Made by a program: the position numbers and the translations under genes. Under the pieces are notes generated by a model, which worked only from the letters and a program-made list of their open reading frames with translations, was not told the origin of the DNA and did no database searches. DNA of 51,570 nt from Candidatus Paceibacter sp. (lineage in GTDB: Bacteria; Patescibacteriota; Minisyncoccia; UBA6257; 02-FULL-45-10c), in assembly GCA_020724845.1 (NCBI GenBank), contig DYGE01000006.1:1-51570 (forward strand), written 5' to 3'. Below are positions 36,560 to 45,025 of the stretch, piece by piece. The first letter of the stretch is position 1; each line of letters opens with the position of its first letter.

Positions 36560-36575
36560 TGCCTGCCGGCAGGCA
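36560..36575. repeat. Perfect palindrome TGCCTGCCGGCAGGCA inserted in the 5' half of tRNA-Leu(GAG)
   Basis: Direct reading; related element GCCTGCCGGTAGGC near 36343-36356. Confidence 0.8.
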
Positions 36576-36628
36576 GGTCTGCCAGTTTCACCACCCCAGC
36601 ACGCTGTATATAATATCCTGCCCTTCCA

Positions 36629-38290
36629 CTATTTAAATATTCTAGTTGTTTTCAGATACCAGCGATGAACGTTTTTGAAACGATCGGCTGGCGTATTTAT
36701 CACTCTTTCTTCAAATCCACCAAGGTTTTTTGGCCCGACATAGAGATAGGTCGGTGAATAGAGGAAGATAGCCGGCATGTCTTTGCTGATCAAGTTTTGC
36801 AGCTCCGACAATTCTTTTCCCCTAGATTCCGGGTCAAAATTTTTCCTAGTTGACTCCAGCAATGAATCGACCTTTTTGTTATTGTAAAGGGCCAAATTTA
36901 ATCCGGGATAGAATCTTTCAGAAGAATGCCAGAAAGAAAAGATATCCGGGTTGCTTCTTAGTATGTTTCCAAAAATTATCATTTGGTAATTTCTAGTTTT
37001 TATTACTTCGTTTGTTACGTCGGCTGGGTTCAGGAATATCGGCTTAAGTGAAATGCCGGCTTTAGCCCAATCCGCTTTAATGATTTCAATGGTTTCTGTT
37101 AGAAACGATATCTGCGGAACCACTATTGAAAATTCCAGCAGCTTCTCTTGTCCGCTTACTTTTTTCGTCCGAATATTGTTTTCTTCATTTAATTCCCATT
37201 GATCGTCTTCTAATAAGGAGACGGCTTCTTCTATAGAAAATTCAGTCATGGGGCTCGCGCTTATGTCATAGCCGTCCATAACTGGAAGGATCGGCTGATT
37301 GACTATGGATGCTCTTCCTAAGAAAACCTCATCAATAATTCTTTTTTTGTCTGTGGCCAAGCTAAGGGCCCGGATTAAGTCTGGGTCTTCGAGGTTGGGG
37401 GCCGCGCTTTTATTAAAGAAGATGGCATAATATTGCGGCATTCTTATTTCTAATATTTGATGGCTTAATTTCAGGTTGCCAAGATTTTTAGGACTTATTC
37501 CCCCTAAGCCGTCTATGCGCTTTTGATTAAAGGCATCGATAGCTTCCGCGGTGCTTGGGTAGAATTTAACCTCGAATTCCTTTATGAACGGTTTTTCTAA
37601 AGAGAAGTGCTCGTTAGTAGCCAGTTTGTAGCCGGTAATGAACCCATCTTTTCTTTTCTCTGAAGAGATGAATCTATAAGGGCCGCTACCGACTGGTTCC
37701 AGGTTAAATTCGGATAATCTGAAGTTTTCTACGGGGATAGCGCCAAATATATGCCGCGGTATTATTCTAAAGCCTTTTAGGTTATCTAAGAAAAAAGCGT
37801 AAGGCGTTCTTAACGCGAATTCTACCTCTCTTTCGCTGATTCTGTTCACGACTATGCCTTGCCAAGTCAGGAACAGCGGCGATCGGCTGTTAGGATTTTG
37901 TATGGCATCAATAGTGAAAAGAATGTCGTCGCTGGTTATCGGCTTGCCATCGCTCCAGCGAAGATTGGATTTTAAGGTAACATTCCAAGTCTGCCCATCC
38001 GGGCTGACCTTGTAACTCTCCGACAAATCAATTAGGCCGCTGAATAATAATTCTATAAGATCCCTATCAACGTCGTTTGTGCCGGCAATGACGGGATTTA
38101 TGGCTATTGGTTGGCCGATAACGCCTTCTCGATAAATCTGGCTTTCTACCGGGACCTCTATTGTGGCCGTTTGGAATATTAGAATGGCCCAGAGGATCCC
38201 CGATGCCAAGAAAATCAATAAAGACCCCCAGAAGATTTGGCGCTCGGTTTTTGTAAAGCTATTAAAAATTTGGTTTATAAAGTTAACCAT
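36629..38290 (-). CDS. Peptide ABC transporter substrate-binding protein (SBP family 5)
   Basis: N-terminal TM; LIELLFSGLIDLSESYKVSPDGQTWNVTLKSNLRWSDGKPITSDDILFTIDAI. Confidence 0.92.
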   Translation of the reverse strand: MVNFINQIFNSFTKTERQIFWGSLLIFLASGILWAILIFQTATIEVPVESQIYREGVIGQPIAINPVIAGTNDVDRDLIELLFSGLIDLSESYKVSPDGQTWNVTLKSNLRWSDGKPITSDDILFTIDAIQNPNSRSPLFLTWQGIVVNRISEREVEFALRTPYAFFLDNLKGFRIIPRHIFGAIPVENFRLSEFNLEPVGSGPYRFISSEKRKDGFITGYKLATNEHFSLEKPFIKEFEVKFYPSTAEAIDAFNQKRIDGLGGISPKNLGNLKLSHQILEIRMPQYYAIFFNKSAAPNLEDPDLIRALSLATDKKRIIDEVFLGRASIVNQPILPVMDGYDISASPMTEFSIEEAVSLLEDDQWELNEENNIRTKKVSGQEKLLEFSIVVPQISFLTETIEIIKADWAKAGISLKPIFLNPADVTNEVIKTRNYQMIIFGNILRSNPDIFSFWHSSERFYPGLNLALYNNKKVDSLLESTRKNFDPESRGKELSELQNLISKDMPAIFLYSPTYLYVGPKNLGGFEERVINTPADRFKNVHRWYLKTTRIFK

Positions 38291-38361
38291 CTCAAGTTCC
38301 TTTCAGGATTTGAGTCCTAGATCTTCAGCCGGGAGAATAGTCTAGTATCAGACTAGATTTG

Positions 38362-38577
38362 CTATATGACCAGATCAATAAGCGCTAAGACCGCAAAAGC
38401 TGTTGCTAAGACAATGGTGCTCCAATAAATAAATCTTTCCAGCCCTCTTCGGGTCTGATAAAAGCCGCTTTCGCTGCTGTCTCCTCCGAAAACTCCGGAT
38501 AAACCAGAAGACCGCTCCTGAAGCAGGATCAGTATAATTAAGAGTATGGAAACAGTTAGTTGCGCTATAGGGAGCAT
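38362..38577 (-). CDS. secG: Preprotein translocase subunit SecG
   Basis: ILLILLQERSSGLSGVFGGDSSESGFYQTRRGLERFIYWSTI. Confidence 0.9.
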   Translation of the reverse strand: MLPIAQLTVSILLIILILLQERSSGLSGVFGGDSSESGFYQTRRGLERFIYWSTIVLATAFAVLALIDLVI

Positions 38578-38596
38578 GAATTAGGTATTGGCTTTT

Positions 38597-38971
38597 TTAT
38601 AGCCGGGGTTTTTGAAATAAAGATTTGGCAGAGAAATTAAGCAAAATATTCACTAAGGTAATCAACAGAGTTGAATATATAAGCGGTTCAATTCCTGTAA
38701 TTGTAACATTCTCGCTTAAAATGTCAAGAAGATAGAGCATGCTGGCGTTTATTACCAGGGTAAACAGGCCCAAGGTAAGGATGACTGCTGGGGAGAGGAT
38801 AAATTTGACGATTGGCCTCACGTATAGGTTTATAAGCGTGAAAACGCCCGCCGCTATTAATAAATTGACAAAATCAGCAGATACCTCGAATCCATCAATA
38901 AACTGAGCCGCTACAATAAGGGCTATTAGGTTGGTAAAAAAGAAGAATATAAGCCTGCTGATCAATCGCAT
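38597..38971 (-). CDS. Phage holin family (PF04020-type) membrane protein
   Basis: NLIALIVAAQFIDGFEVSADFVNLLIAAGVFTLINLYVRPIVKFILSPAVILTLGLFTLVINA. Confidence 0.85.
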   Translation of the reverse strand: MRLISRLIFFFFTNLIALIVAAQFIDGFEVSADFVNLLIAAGVFTLINLYVRPIVKFILSPAVILTLGLFTLVINASMLYLLDILSENVTITGIEPLIYSTLLITLVNILLNFSAKSLFQKPRL

Positions 38972-38993
38972 ACATTTATTATAACCTTTTTAT

Positions 38994-40322
38994 CTATCCG
39001 GCGGAATTTTCCGCCATCGGAGAAAACTTCCTCTTCCGCACTATTCGGTGATAACGGATAGCGAAATTGTGGGTATTTTGGATGGCCAACTTAATGAGTT
39101 TTTGAAAGTCTTCCGGCAAGGAGGCGATGCTAACCGGCTTTTTATCCAGGCCGAATACCAATTGCTGGGGTTTAGCGAAAGAAATTACTTTAGTACGTAG
39201 CCCGTAATCCGTGGCGCGTATGGTTTTGGCTAGCGCGCGTTTAGCCGCATTAAGCTGCGTTATTCCTCCGTCTATGATGATAAGATCCGGATATGGCCAC
39301 TCCGGATGATTGAGGCGGCGGGAAACAATTTCCTCCATCATGCGCGGATCATCTTCCGTATAAATCCCGCGTATTTTAAATTTGCGCCACATTGGCTTAT
39401 TAGCTTCCCATCTCAACCCGTTTTTAACCCAAGCTGTTAGGGCGCCAACTGCTTCTTTCCCAGAAAGGTGGGAGTTGTCGTAACACTCAACGTTGCTAGC
39501 GGTTAGCGTATAGCGATTAGCGTATAGGGTTTTATTCTCTTCTCTCCTGACCCCTGATCGCTGACCGCCAGACGCTTCAAGGTATGGTTCATGCTCCCAA
39601 ATCTTTTCCAACACCAATAATTCGTAAGGATCCTTCAGTTGGCGAATAAACTTTTTGTCTTTTCCAGTTAGAACATTTCTAATCTTAGTAATATTTTTCC
39701 TGTATTCTTTAATCAACTTGTCGTCAGTTGTCGGTTGTCGGTCATTAGTTAGTGTACAGCAATACCCCAAACAATTTCCAATCTGCGCGTTTAGGCAGGA
39801 GCGCAGATGGGGCTTGCAGGTGCAATAAGGAAAGCGCCGCCGCAATAATCTAAGCATTGCCTTAAGGGACCTGCCGTCTGTAAATGGGCCGATGTAATCT
39901 ATCAGCGAATAGCGAATCTTTTTCGAATTTACGAATTCGTTTATTCGTGATTTATTCGTTATTCGTTGATTTACCGGTTGGTGAGTGAGAAAGATTCTCG
40001 GAAGTCGCTCTTTCGTTACGGCTATGTAAAAATAATTCTTATCGTCCTTAAAAAGAACGTTGTATTTCGGCTTTAAATCTTTAATAAGCCGAGATTCAAC
40101 GATTAGGGCTTCGATATTTGAATGAAGTTTTATAAATTTCAGCCTGTTAGCTTCTTTGTGCAGCGCCTCGCTCTTGTAATCAATGATTTTCAAGTAGCTT
40201 TTGAGCCGATTTTTCAAATTTGAAGCTTTCCCGATGTAAAGCGGGTTTTTGTCTTTGTAGAATAGATAGACTCCCGGACCTTTGGGGGCCGACTTGATTT
40301 TTTTAACCAATGAAGACAACAT
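38994..40322 (-). CDS. uvrC: Excinuclease ABC subunit C, shortened (no UVR motif, no C-terminal (HhH)2)
   Basis: GIY-YIG: APKGPGVYLFYKDKNPLYIGKASNLKNRLKSYL; VECYDNSHLSGKEAVGALTAW; PDLIIIDGGITQLNAAKRAL; start at internal Met 40322. Confidence 0.93.
   Translation of the reverse strand: MLSSLVKKIKSAPKGPGVYLFYKDKNPLYIGKASNLKNRLKSYLKIIDYKSEALHKEANRLKFIKLHSNIEALIVESRLIKDLKPKYNVLFKDDKNYFYIAVTKERLPRIFLTHQPVNQRITNKSRINEFVNSKKIRYSLIDYIGPFTDGRSLKAMLRLLRRRFPYCTCKPHLRSCLNAQIGNCLGYCCTLTNDRQPTTDDKLIKEYRKNITKIRNVLTGKDKKFIRQLKDPYELLVLEKIWEHEPYLEASGGQRSGVRREENKTLYANRYTLTASNVECYDNSHLSGKEAVGALTAWVKNGLRWEANKPMWRKFKIRGIYTEDDPRMMEEIVSRRLNHPEWPYPDLIIIDGGITQLNAAKRALAKTIRATDYGLRTKVISFAKPQQLVFGLDKKPVSIASLPEDFQKLIKLAIQNTHNFAIRYHRIVRKRKFSPMAENSAG
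39492..39570. repeat. In-frame degenerate tract in uvrC (TTAGCGTATAGCGATTAGCGTATAGGG ... CTGACCCCTGATCGCTGACC)
   Basis: Direct reading; encodes ASGGQRSGVRREENKTLYANRYTLTAS. Confidence 0.85.
39716..39756. repeat. In-frame degenerate tract in uvrC (GTCAGTTGTCGGTTGTCGGTCATTAGTTAG)
   Basis: Direct reading; encodes LTNDRQPTTDDK. Confidence 0.85.
39904..39976. repeat. In-frame degenerate ATTCG-word tract in uvrC
   Basis: gcgaatctttttcgaatttacgaattcgtttattcgtgatttattcgttattcgttgattt. Confidence 0.85.
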
Positions 40323-40356
40323 AAAATTAGTAGCCATTACAAAATATAAGAAAATC

Positions 40357-40503
40357 ATGGCCTCGTCAAGAAAAACAGATGAAATCCGGTGTTCTGGATG
40401 CGGCATTACGGTTGCTGAGTTTGCCAAGAGGCAAAGCTGCCAATGTGGGCCTGGTCCCGATAGGACGATCGAAAATTTCTGGAAAGCTGAAATTACTGAC
40501 TAA
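40357..40503 (+). CDS. Possible 48-aa zinc-ribbon-like protein
   Basis: MASSRKTDEIRCSGCGITVAEFAKRQSCQCGPGPDRTIENFWKAEITD; CxxC + CxC; followed by terminator palindrome. Confidence 0.45.
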   Translation: MASSRKTDEIRCSGCGITVAEFAKRQSCQCGPGPDRTIENFWKAEITD

Positions 40504-40532
40504 AATCCGTCCGCCAGCTGGCGGACGGATTT
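40503..40532. terminator. Perfect 30-nt palindrome acting as a convergent terminator
   Basis: AAATCCGTCCGCCAG|CTGGCGGACGGATTT. Confidence 0.8.
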
Positions 40533-40549
40533 CTGTTTGAAGCTCAATT

Positions 40550-42106
40550 CTATTTCTTCAGGATTTTTTTCAAACTGTTGCCGGTCATTTCTTTCGGCTT
40601 CGGAATCCCGAGTATTTCCAGGATAGTCGGCGCTACGTCGGCTTGGGTGCCGACATTTTTTATTTCTTGGGAGCTTACCTGTTCCGCGGTCTTCTTTTTC
40701 GCGAATTCCTTTCCTATTATATAAATTGGAACTGCCGATAAATCGTGAGTAGTGGTTATTTCCCCGGTTTCCGGACTTCTCATGGACTCAATATTCCCGT
40801 GATCAGAGGTGATGATCAGGGTTATGTTTTTATCGGATATAATCTTTAACAGCCTGCCTATCTGTTCATCTATTATTTTTACCGCCTCTTTAGCCGCGTC
40901 AATGTTTCCGGTATGAGCCACCATATCCCCGTTTGAGTAATTTACCAGAATGAAATCAAAGGCCTGGTCTTCAACGGCCTGAATGGTTCTGGTGGTTACC
41001 TCTTTAGCTTGCATGGCCGGTTTTTCGGCATAGTTAACTACATCTTCAGACGGAATCAGGACTCGGAATTCATTTTTAAACGGCTCTTGCCGGAAACCAT
41101 TAAAGAAGTAAGTAATATGAGCGTATTTTTCGGTTTCACCTATTCGTATCTGGAGCTTGTTATTATCGGCTAAGACCTTCCCGATGGGATTCTCAAACTT
41201 TTCTGGAGGAAAGGCGGCGGGGATTTTAAATTTATCGGAATAACTAGTCATGCTCGCAATGTGTAAATTGTTAAATTGCTTAACCGGGAATTTGTTGAAA
41301 TCTGGCGAAACGAAGGCGGAAACCAGCTGCCTCATGCTGTCTTCTCTGAAGTTGAAAAATAAAAGGGAGTCGCCGTCTTTTACTGCTCCGTTAGGATTAA
41401 TGACGTGAGGCTCGATGTAGAGGTCATTTAAATTTTTTTCATAGTGCGACTTAAAAAGGTTTTCCAGATTTTCCTCCTTTGGCCCGTCGCCGGTAATTGC
41501 CTTGTAGGCCTTTTCGGTCCGATCCCAATGCCCTTCTCGCTCTAGGGCGAAATATCTGCCGGAAACGCTGCTAATTTTGACTGCGTTGTCGCTCCCGACC
41601 TCATAAGCCAAGCTTCCGGCCAGCCTTAGTCCTGATTTCGGATCACTGTCCTTGCCGTCGGAAAATAAGTGGAGATTTATTTTGGAAACGCCGTTTGCTT
41701 TTGCCAGTTTTATCAGGGAGCGGAGATGGTATAGCGAGGCGTGGATGTTGCCTTCGGTAAGCAGGCCGGCCAAATTGAGAGAGCTGTTCTGTTTTTTAAC
41801 ATGATCAAAGGCCTCCAAGAATACTGGGTTTTTTGCGAAGCTGCCATCTATTATGGAGGCGGTTATTCTGGGGTAGTGCTGGTAGATTAATCTTCCGGCG
41901 GCCAGGGTTTGGTGCCCTTCGCTGTTCCCCTTGATTCCTGAAGGCAGGCCGATGGTGATGCCGGAAGTTTGCAGAGCGCCGATTGAGTAGTTCTCTTTAA
42001 TAAAGTCAATATTCGGCGTGCCCTGGATGAAAATCGGGTTCGATTCGTTTTTGGGACCTACGCCCCAGCCGTCCAAAATGAGTAAAATTACTTGACGCTT
42101 GGCCAT
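40550..42106 (-). CDS. gpmI: 2,3-bisphosphoglycerate-independent phosphoglycerate mutase
   Basis: VILLILDGWGVGPKNESNPI; GNSEGHQTLAAGRLIYQ; ITSDHGNIE; NYSNGDMVAHTGN. Confidence 0.97.
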   Translation of the reverse strand: MAKRQVILLILDGWGVGPKNESNPIFIQGTPNIDFIKENYSIGALQTSGITIGLPSGIKGNSEGHQTLAAGRLIYQHYPRITASIIDGSFAKNPVFLEAFDHVKKQNSSLNLAGLLTEGNIHASLYHLRSLIKLAKANGVSKINLHLFSDGKDSDPKSGLRLAGSLAYEVGSDNAVKISSVSGRYFALEREGHWDRTEKAYKAITGDGPKEENLENLFKSHYEKNLNDLYIEPHVINPNGAVKDGDSLLFFNFREDSMRQLVSAFVSPDFNKFPVKQFNNLHIASMTSYSDKFKIPAAFPPEKFENPIGKVLADNNKLQIRIGETEKYAHITYFFNGFRQEPFKNEFRVLIPSEDVVNYAEKPAMQAKEVTTRTIQAVEDQAFDFILVNYSNGDMVAHTGNIDAAKEAVKIIDEQIGRLLKIISDKNITLIITSDHGNIESMRSPETGEITTTHDLSAVPIYIIGKEFAKKKTAEQVSSQEIKNVGTQADVAPTILEILGIPKPKEMTGNSLKKILKK

Positions 42107-42229
42107 ACTCTACATTATAATATAGAAAATCGTAAGAACCTACCTGAATAATAGGTTCAAGTAATAATTAAAATAATACGTTCCTAACAAATTCATAGAA
42201 AATGAAATACTTAGAGAACAATTTAACGA

Positions 42230-43750
42230 ATGCTAACAAACCCACTTTTATGGGCGGCTTTACTCATTGGTGCGGCCGTCGGATATCTTGTTCGTCAATT
42301 AATTGCCCAAAAGCAGCTTAGTTCTGCCGAGCAAAGAGTTAAATCTTCTTTAGAAGAAGCAAAGACCCAAGCGAAGGAGGTTATTTTAGACGCGAAGGAA
42401 AAAGCGGCTAAGTTGCTGGAGGAAGTAAAAGGAGAAGAAAAGTCCAGAAAGATACAAATAGACAAGCTGGAAGAGCGCGTCTTGAAGCGCGAGGAAAATC
42501 TGGAAAAGCAGCTGGCGGATTTCAGTTCCCAAAAGCTTAGCCTGGAAGAAGAGGGGAAAAAAGTAGAAGCAGAAAGAGCGGAAATCGGCGAATTAAAAGA
42601 TAGGATTAGGCAGGAATTGGAGAAGGTTGCTTCGTTCACTGTTGAAGACGCGAAAAAACAAATTCTGGAAAAAACCAAGGAGGAGCACAAGGGAGAGCTT
42701 TTAGTCGCTCTGAATAAATTGGAGAATGAACGGCGCGAGGAAATTGAAAAGAAGAGCGTAGAAATAATTACCACCGCCATTCAGCGATACGCGCGATCTC
42801 ACGTGGCGGACGTAACCACTACCGCATTTCAATTGCCTAATGAAGATTTGAAAGGAAAGATTATCGGCAGGGAGGGCAGAAATATTAAGGCGCTTGAGAG
42901 GGCTACTGGGGTAGAAATTATTGTTGATGAAACTCCAGATACTATAATACTCTCGTCTTTTGATCCTTTGCGCCGGGAAATAGCCCGGCTCTCGCTGGAA
43001 AAACTCATCAAAGACGGCAGGATTCAGCCAGCCAAAATAGAAGAAAAAGTAGAGGAATCGCGCCAAGATATGAACAAGAGGATGATGGAAATAGGAGAAA
43101 ACGCTTGTTTGGAAGTTGGCGTAGTGGGGCTGCCGAAAGAGATAGTTCAGCTGGTGGGCCGGCTCTACTTCCGAACTAGCTTTGGCCAGAATGTTCTAAT
43201 TCACTCTATAGAGATGGCCCACATTTCAGCCATGATGGCTGCCGAGCTGGGCGCGAATGTTGAGGTTGCCAAGAAGGGGGCTCTTCTGCACGATATCGGA
43301 AAGGCGATAGATCACGAGGTTCAAGGAACTCACGTTGAATTGGGTAGGAAGATTTTGAAAAAATACGGGGTGGACGAAGAGGTTATCAAGGCCATGCAGT
43401 CCCATCACGAGGAATTTCCTTACTCTACTCCGGAGTCTTATATCGTAACCGCTGCGGACGTTCTTTCCGCGGCCAGGCCGGGAGCTAGGCGCGGGACCGT
43501 GGAAAATTACATTAAGCGCTTGGAAGATCTGGAGAAAATTGCCACTGGCTTTGACGGGGTTAAGAATGCTTATGCTATTTCTGCTGGCAGAGAAGTGCGG
43601 GTATTCGTGGTTCCGGAGAAAGTGGATGATTTCGGCGCCTTGGAGCTCGCTAAAAACATTGCTAATAAGATTCAGACTGACATGAAATATCCTGGCGAAA
43701 TTAAGGTGAATGTAATCCGAGAAATGCGAGCTGTAGAGGTTGCTAGGTAA
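42230..43750 (+). CDS. rny: Ribonuclease Y
   Basis: N-terminal TM, coiled coil, KH GKIIGREGRNIKALERATGVEIIVDETP, HD ALLHDIGKAIDHEVQGTHVELG. Confidence 0.97.
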   Translation: MLTNPLLWAALLIGAAVGYLVRQLIAQKQLSSAEQRVKSSLEEAKTQAKEVILDAKEKAAKLLEEVKGEEKSRKIQIDKLEERVLKREENLEKQLADFSSQKLSLEEEGKKVEAERAEIGELKDRIRQELEKVASFTVEDAKKQILEKTKEEHKGELLVALNKLENERREEIEKKSVEIITTAIQRYARSHVADVTTTAFQLPNEDLKGKIIGREGRNIKALERATGVEIIVDETPDTIILSSFDPLRREIARLSLEKLIKDGRIQPAKIEEKVEESRQDMNKRMMEIGENACLEVGVVGLPKEIVQLVGRLYFRTSFGQNVLIHSIEMAHISAMMAAELGANVEVAKKGALLHDIGKAIDHEVQGTHVELGRKILKKYGVDEEVIKAMQSHHEEFPYSTPESYIVTAADVLSAARPGARRGTVENYIKRLEDLEKIATGFDGVKNAYAISAGREVRVFVVPEKVDDFGALELAKNIANKIQTDMKYPGEIKVNVIREMRAVEVAR

Positions 43751-43760
43751 AAATTACAGG

Positions 43761-43786
43761 AATGCGATTAGGAAATAATCGCATTT
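43761..43786. terminator. Terminator downstream of rny
   Basis: AATGCGATTaggaaaTAATCGCATTTTT. Confidence 0.8.
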
Positions 43787-43845
43787 TTGTTATAATGAAA
43801 ATAATTTTAAAAACCAGGTCGAATAAATTAAATCTTAAAAAACAA

Positions 43846-44121
43846 ATGACCAAAGAAGGATTGGTTGAGGCGGTTATGAAGGATGCCAAGATGGATACTA
43901 AGGCTGCTGCCCAGAGGGCGGTGGAAGCGGTGTTCGATGCAATTACTAAATCCCTCTCCAGGGGCGAAGAGGTAACTGTTACCGGATTTGGAACTTTCCG
44001 AACGGCAAAATCTGCCGCTCGCACCGGAAGGAATCCGAAGACCGGAGAGAGTATTCAGATTCCCGCGTCAGTAAGGCCTAAATTCAAGGCCGGAAAGGCT
44101 TTAAAAGACGCCGTAAAGTAA
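43846..44121 (+). CDS. HU-family DNA-binding protein
   Basis: MTKEGLVEAVMKDAKMDTKAAAQRAVEAVFDAITKSLSRGEEVTVTGFGTFRTAKSAARTGRNPKTGESIQIPASVRPKFKAGKALKDAV; start taken at 43846. Confidence 0.95.
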   Translation: MTKEGLVEAVMKDAKMDTKAAAQRAVEAVFDAITKSLSRGEEVTVTGFGTFRTAKSAARTGRNPKTGESIQIPASVRPKFKAGKALKDAVK

Positions 44122-44160
44122 AATAAAAACTGTCCGTCAGCTGACGGACAGTTTTTATTT
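44121..44160. terminator. Perfect 40-nt palindrome, convergent terminator
   Basis: AAATAAAAACTGTCCGTCAG|CTGACGGACAGTTTTTATTT. Confidence 0.88.
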
Positions 44161-45021
44161 CAGGTTCAATTTCTCTTTTACTAGCATGGCTATTTCTATG
44201 AAGTTGCCATAAGCTGAGCGCGTACTCTCCAGGGATTGCTCTACTAATTCCCTCGGGCTGGCAGGCGACTCTTCTTTTTCTAAGCCGGTTGACGGCGCCT
44301 TCAAAGGATCCAACTCTTCGGCGAGTATTGAAGATAAAGCTTCTTCTGCCCGCCTGTTCAATTCTTGAGCTGTTTCAAGATTTAGCATCGCTCCTTTTAG
44401 GAGTCCATCGGTTTCTTCCCCGTTAATCAGGCCGGCATTTTTTAGTTTCTCCAGGTCAGATTTAATCTTATCCAGCCTTTGCCAAGCCACGCTTAGGATT
44501 TGTTTCTGTCTGAAGATGAGGATGAAGGAAACAACCTTTTCCACTTTTGGGTTATAAACCGCGCTTCTCCAGACTTTGAAATCGTTTGCCAAACTTTTTA
44601 CCTCCTCAAGGGTTACGGCCTCATCCAGCCTCTTTCGCATCTCCGCGTAGGCATTTTCATTCTCGGTAAATATAACTAGCAGATTTTCTCTGATTTTCCC
44701 TTGATCGTCATTGAGGTCGCTCAAACTATTGAGCTTATTTTCAAGTCCTTCGTCTTCTAATAAAGTAAGGTCAAATGCCAGAAAGAGGACTTCTTTGCGG
44801 ACCCTGGTCTCTTCAAGTTCTTTTTCTTTCGGAGACAGATCGGGGTTTTCGGCGATGGCCGATATTTCAGCTACTTTTTCAGCAATGCTTTGAAGCAAGG
44901 AGTTTAGATTTTCTTGTTCCGCGCTTGCCGCGAAAGCGGTGCCGGAAAAAAAGAAAAGGACGCCAGCCAAAGCGGCGGTGACCGTCATTTTATAGTTATT
45001 AGCGTTAGCTCCGTGATTCAT
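44155..45021 (-). CDS. Secreted/envelope coiled-coil protein (DUF5667-like, tentative)
   Basis: Signal peptide GVLFFFSGTAFAASA; helical; cotranscribed with sigma/anti-sigma. Confidence 0.55.
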   Translation of the reverse strand: MNHGANANNYKMTVTAALAGVLFFFSGTAFAASAEQENLNSLLQSIAEKVAEISAIAENPDLSPKEKELEETRVRKEVLFLAFDLTLLEDEGLENKLNSLSDLNDDQGKIRENLLVIFTENENAYAEMRKRLDEAVTLEEVKSLANDFKVWRSAVYNPKVEKVVSFILIFRQKQILSVAWQRLDKIKSDLEKLKNAGLINGEETDGLLKGAMLNLETAQELNRRAEEALSSILAEELDPLKAPSTGLEKEESPASPRELVEQSLESTRSAYGNFIEIAMLVKEKLNLK

Positions 45022-45025
45022 TGCT

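Larger units (their letters stand above)
36394..36600 (-). tRNA. tRNA-Leu(GAG), interrupted: 5' half 36551-36600, 3' half 36394-36443, with 107 nt inserted between
   Basis: GCTGGGG/CCCCAGC acceptor, TCCCG-AT...GAGAG-CGGGA anticodon arm, variable arm AGTCGCAAGACT, T-arm AGGAGTTCGAATCTCCT. Confidence 0.7.

Noticed and set aside
36217-36594. ORFs 36217-36471, 36311-36538 and 36382-36594
   Set aside because: Overlap tRNA-Leu sequences; peptide text is translated tRNA.
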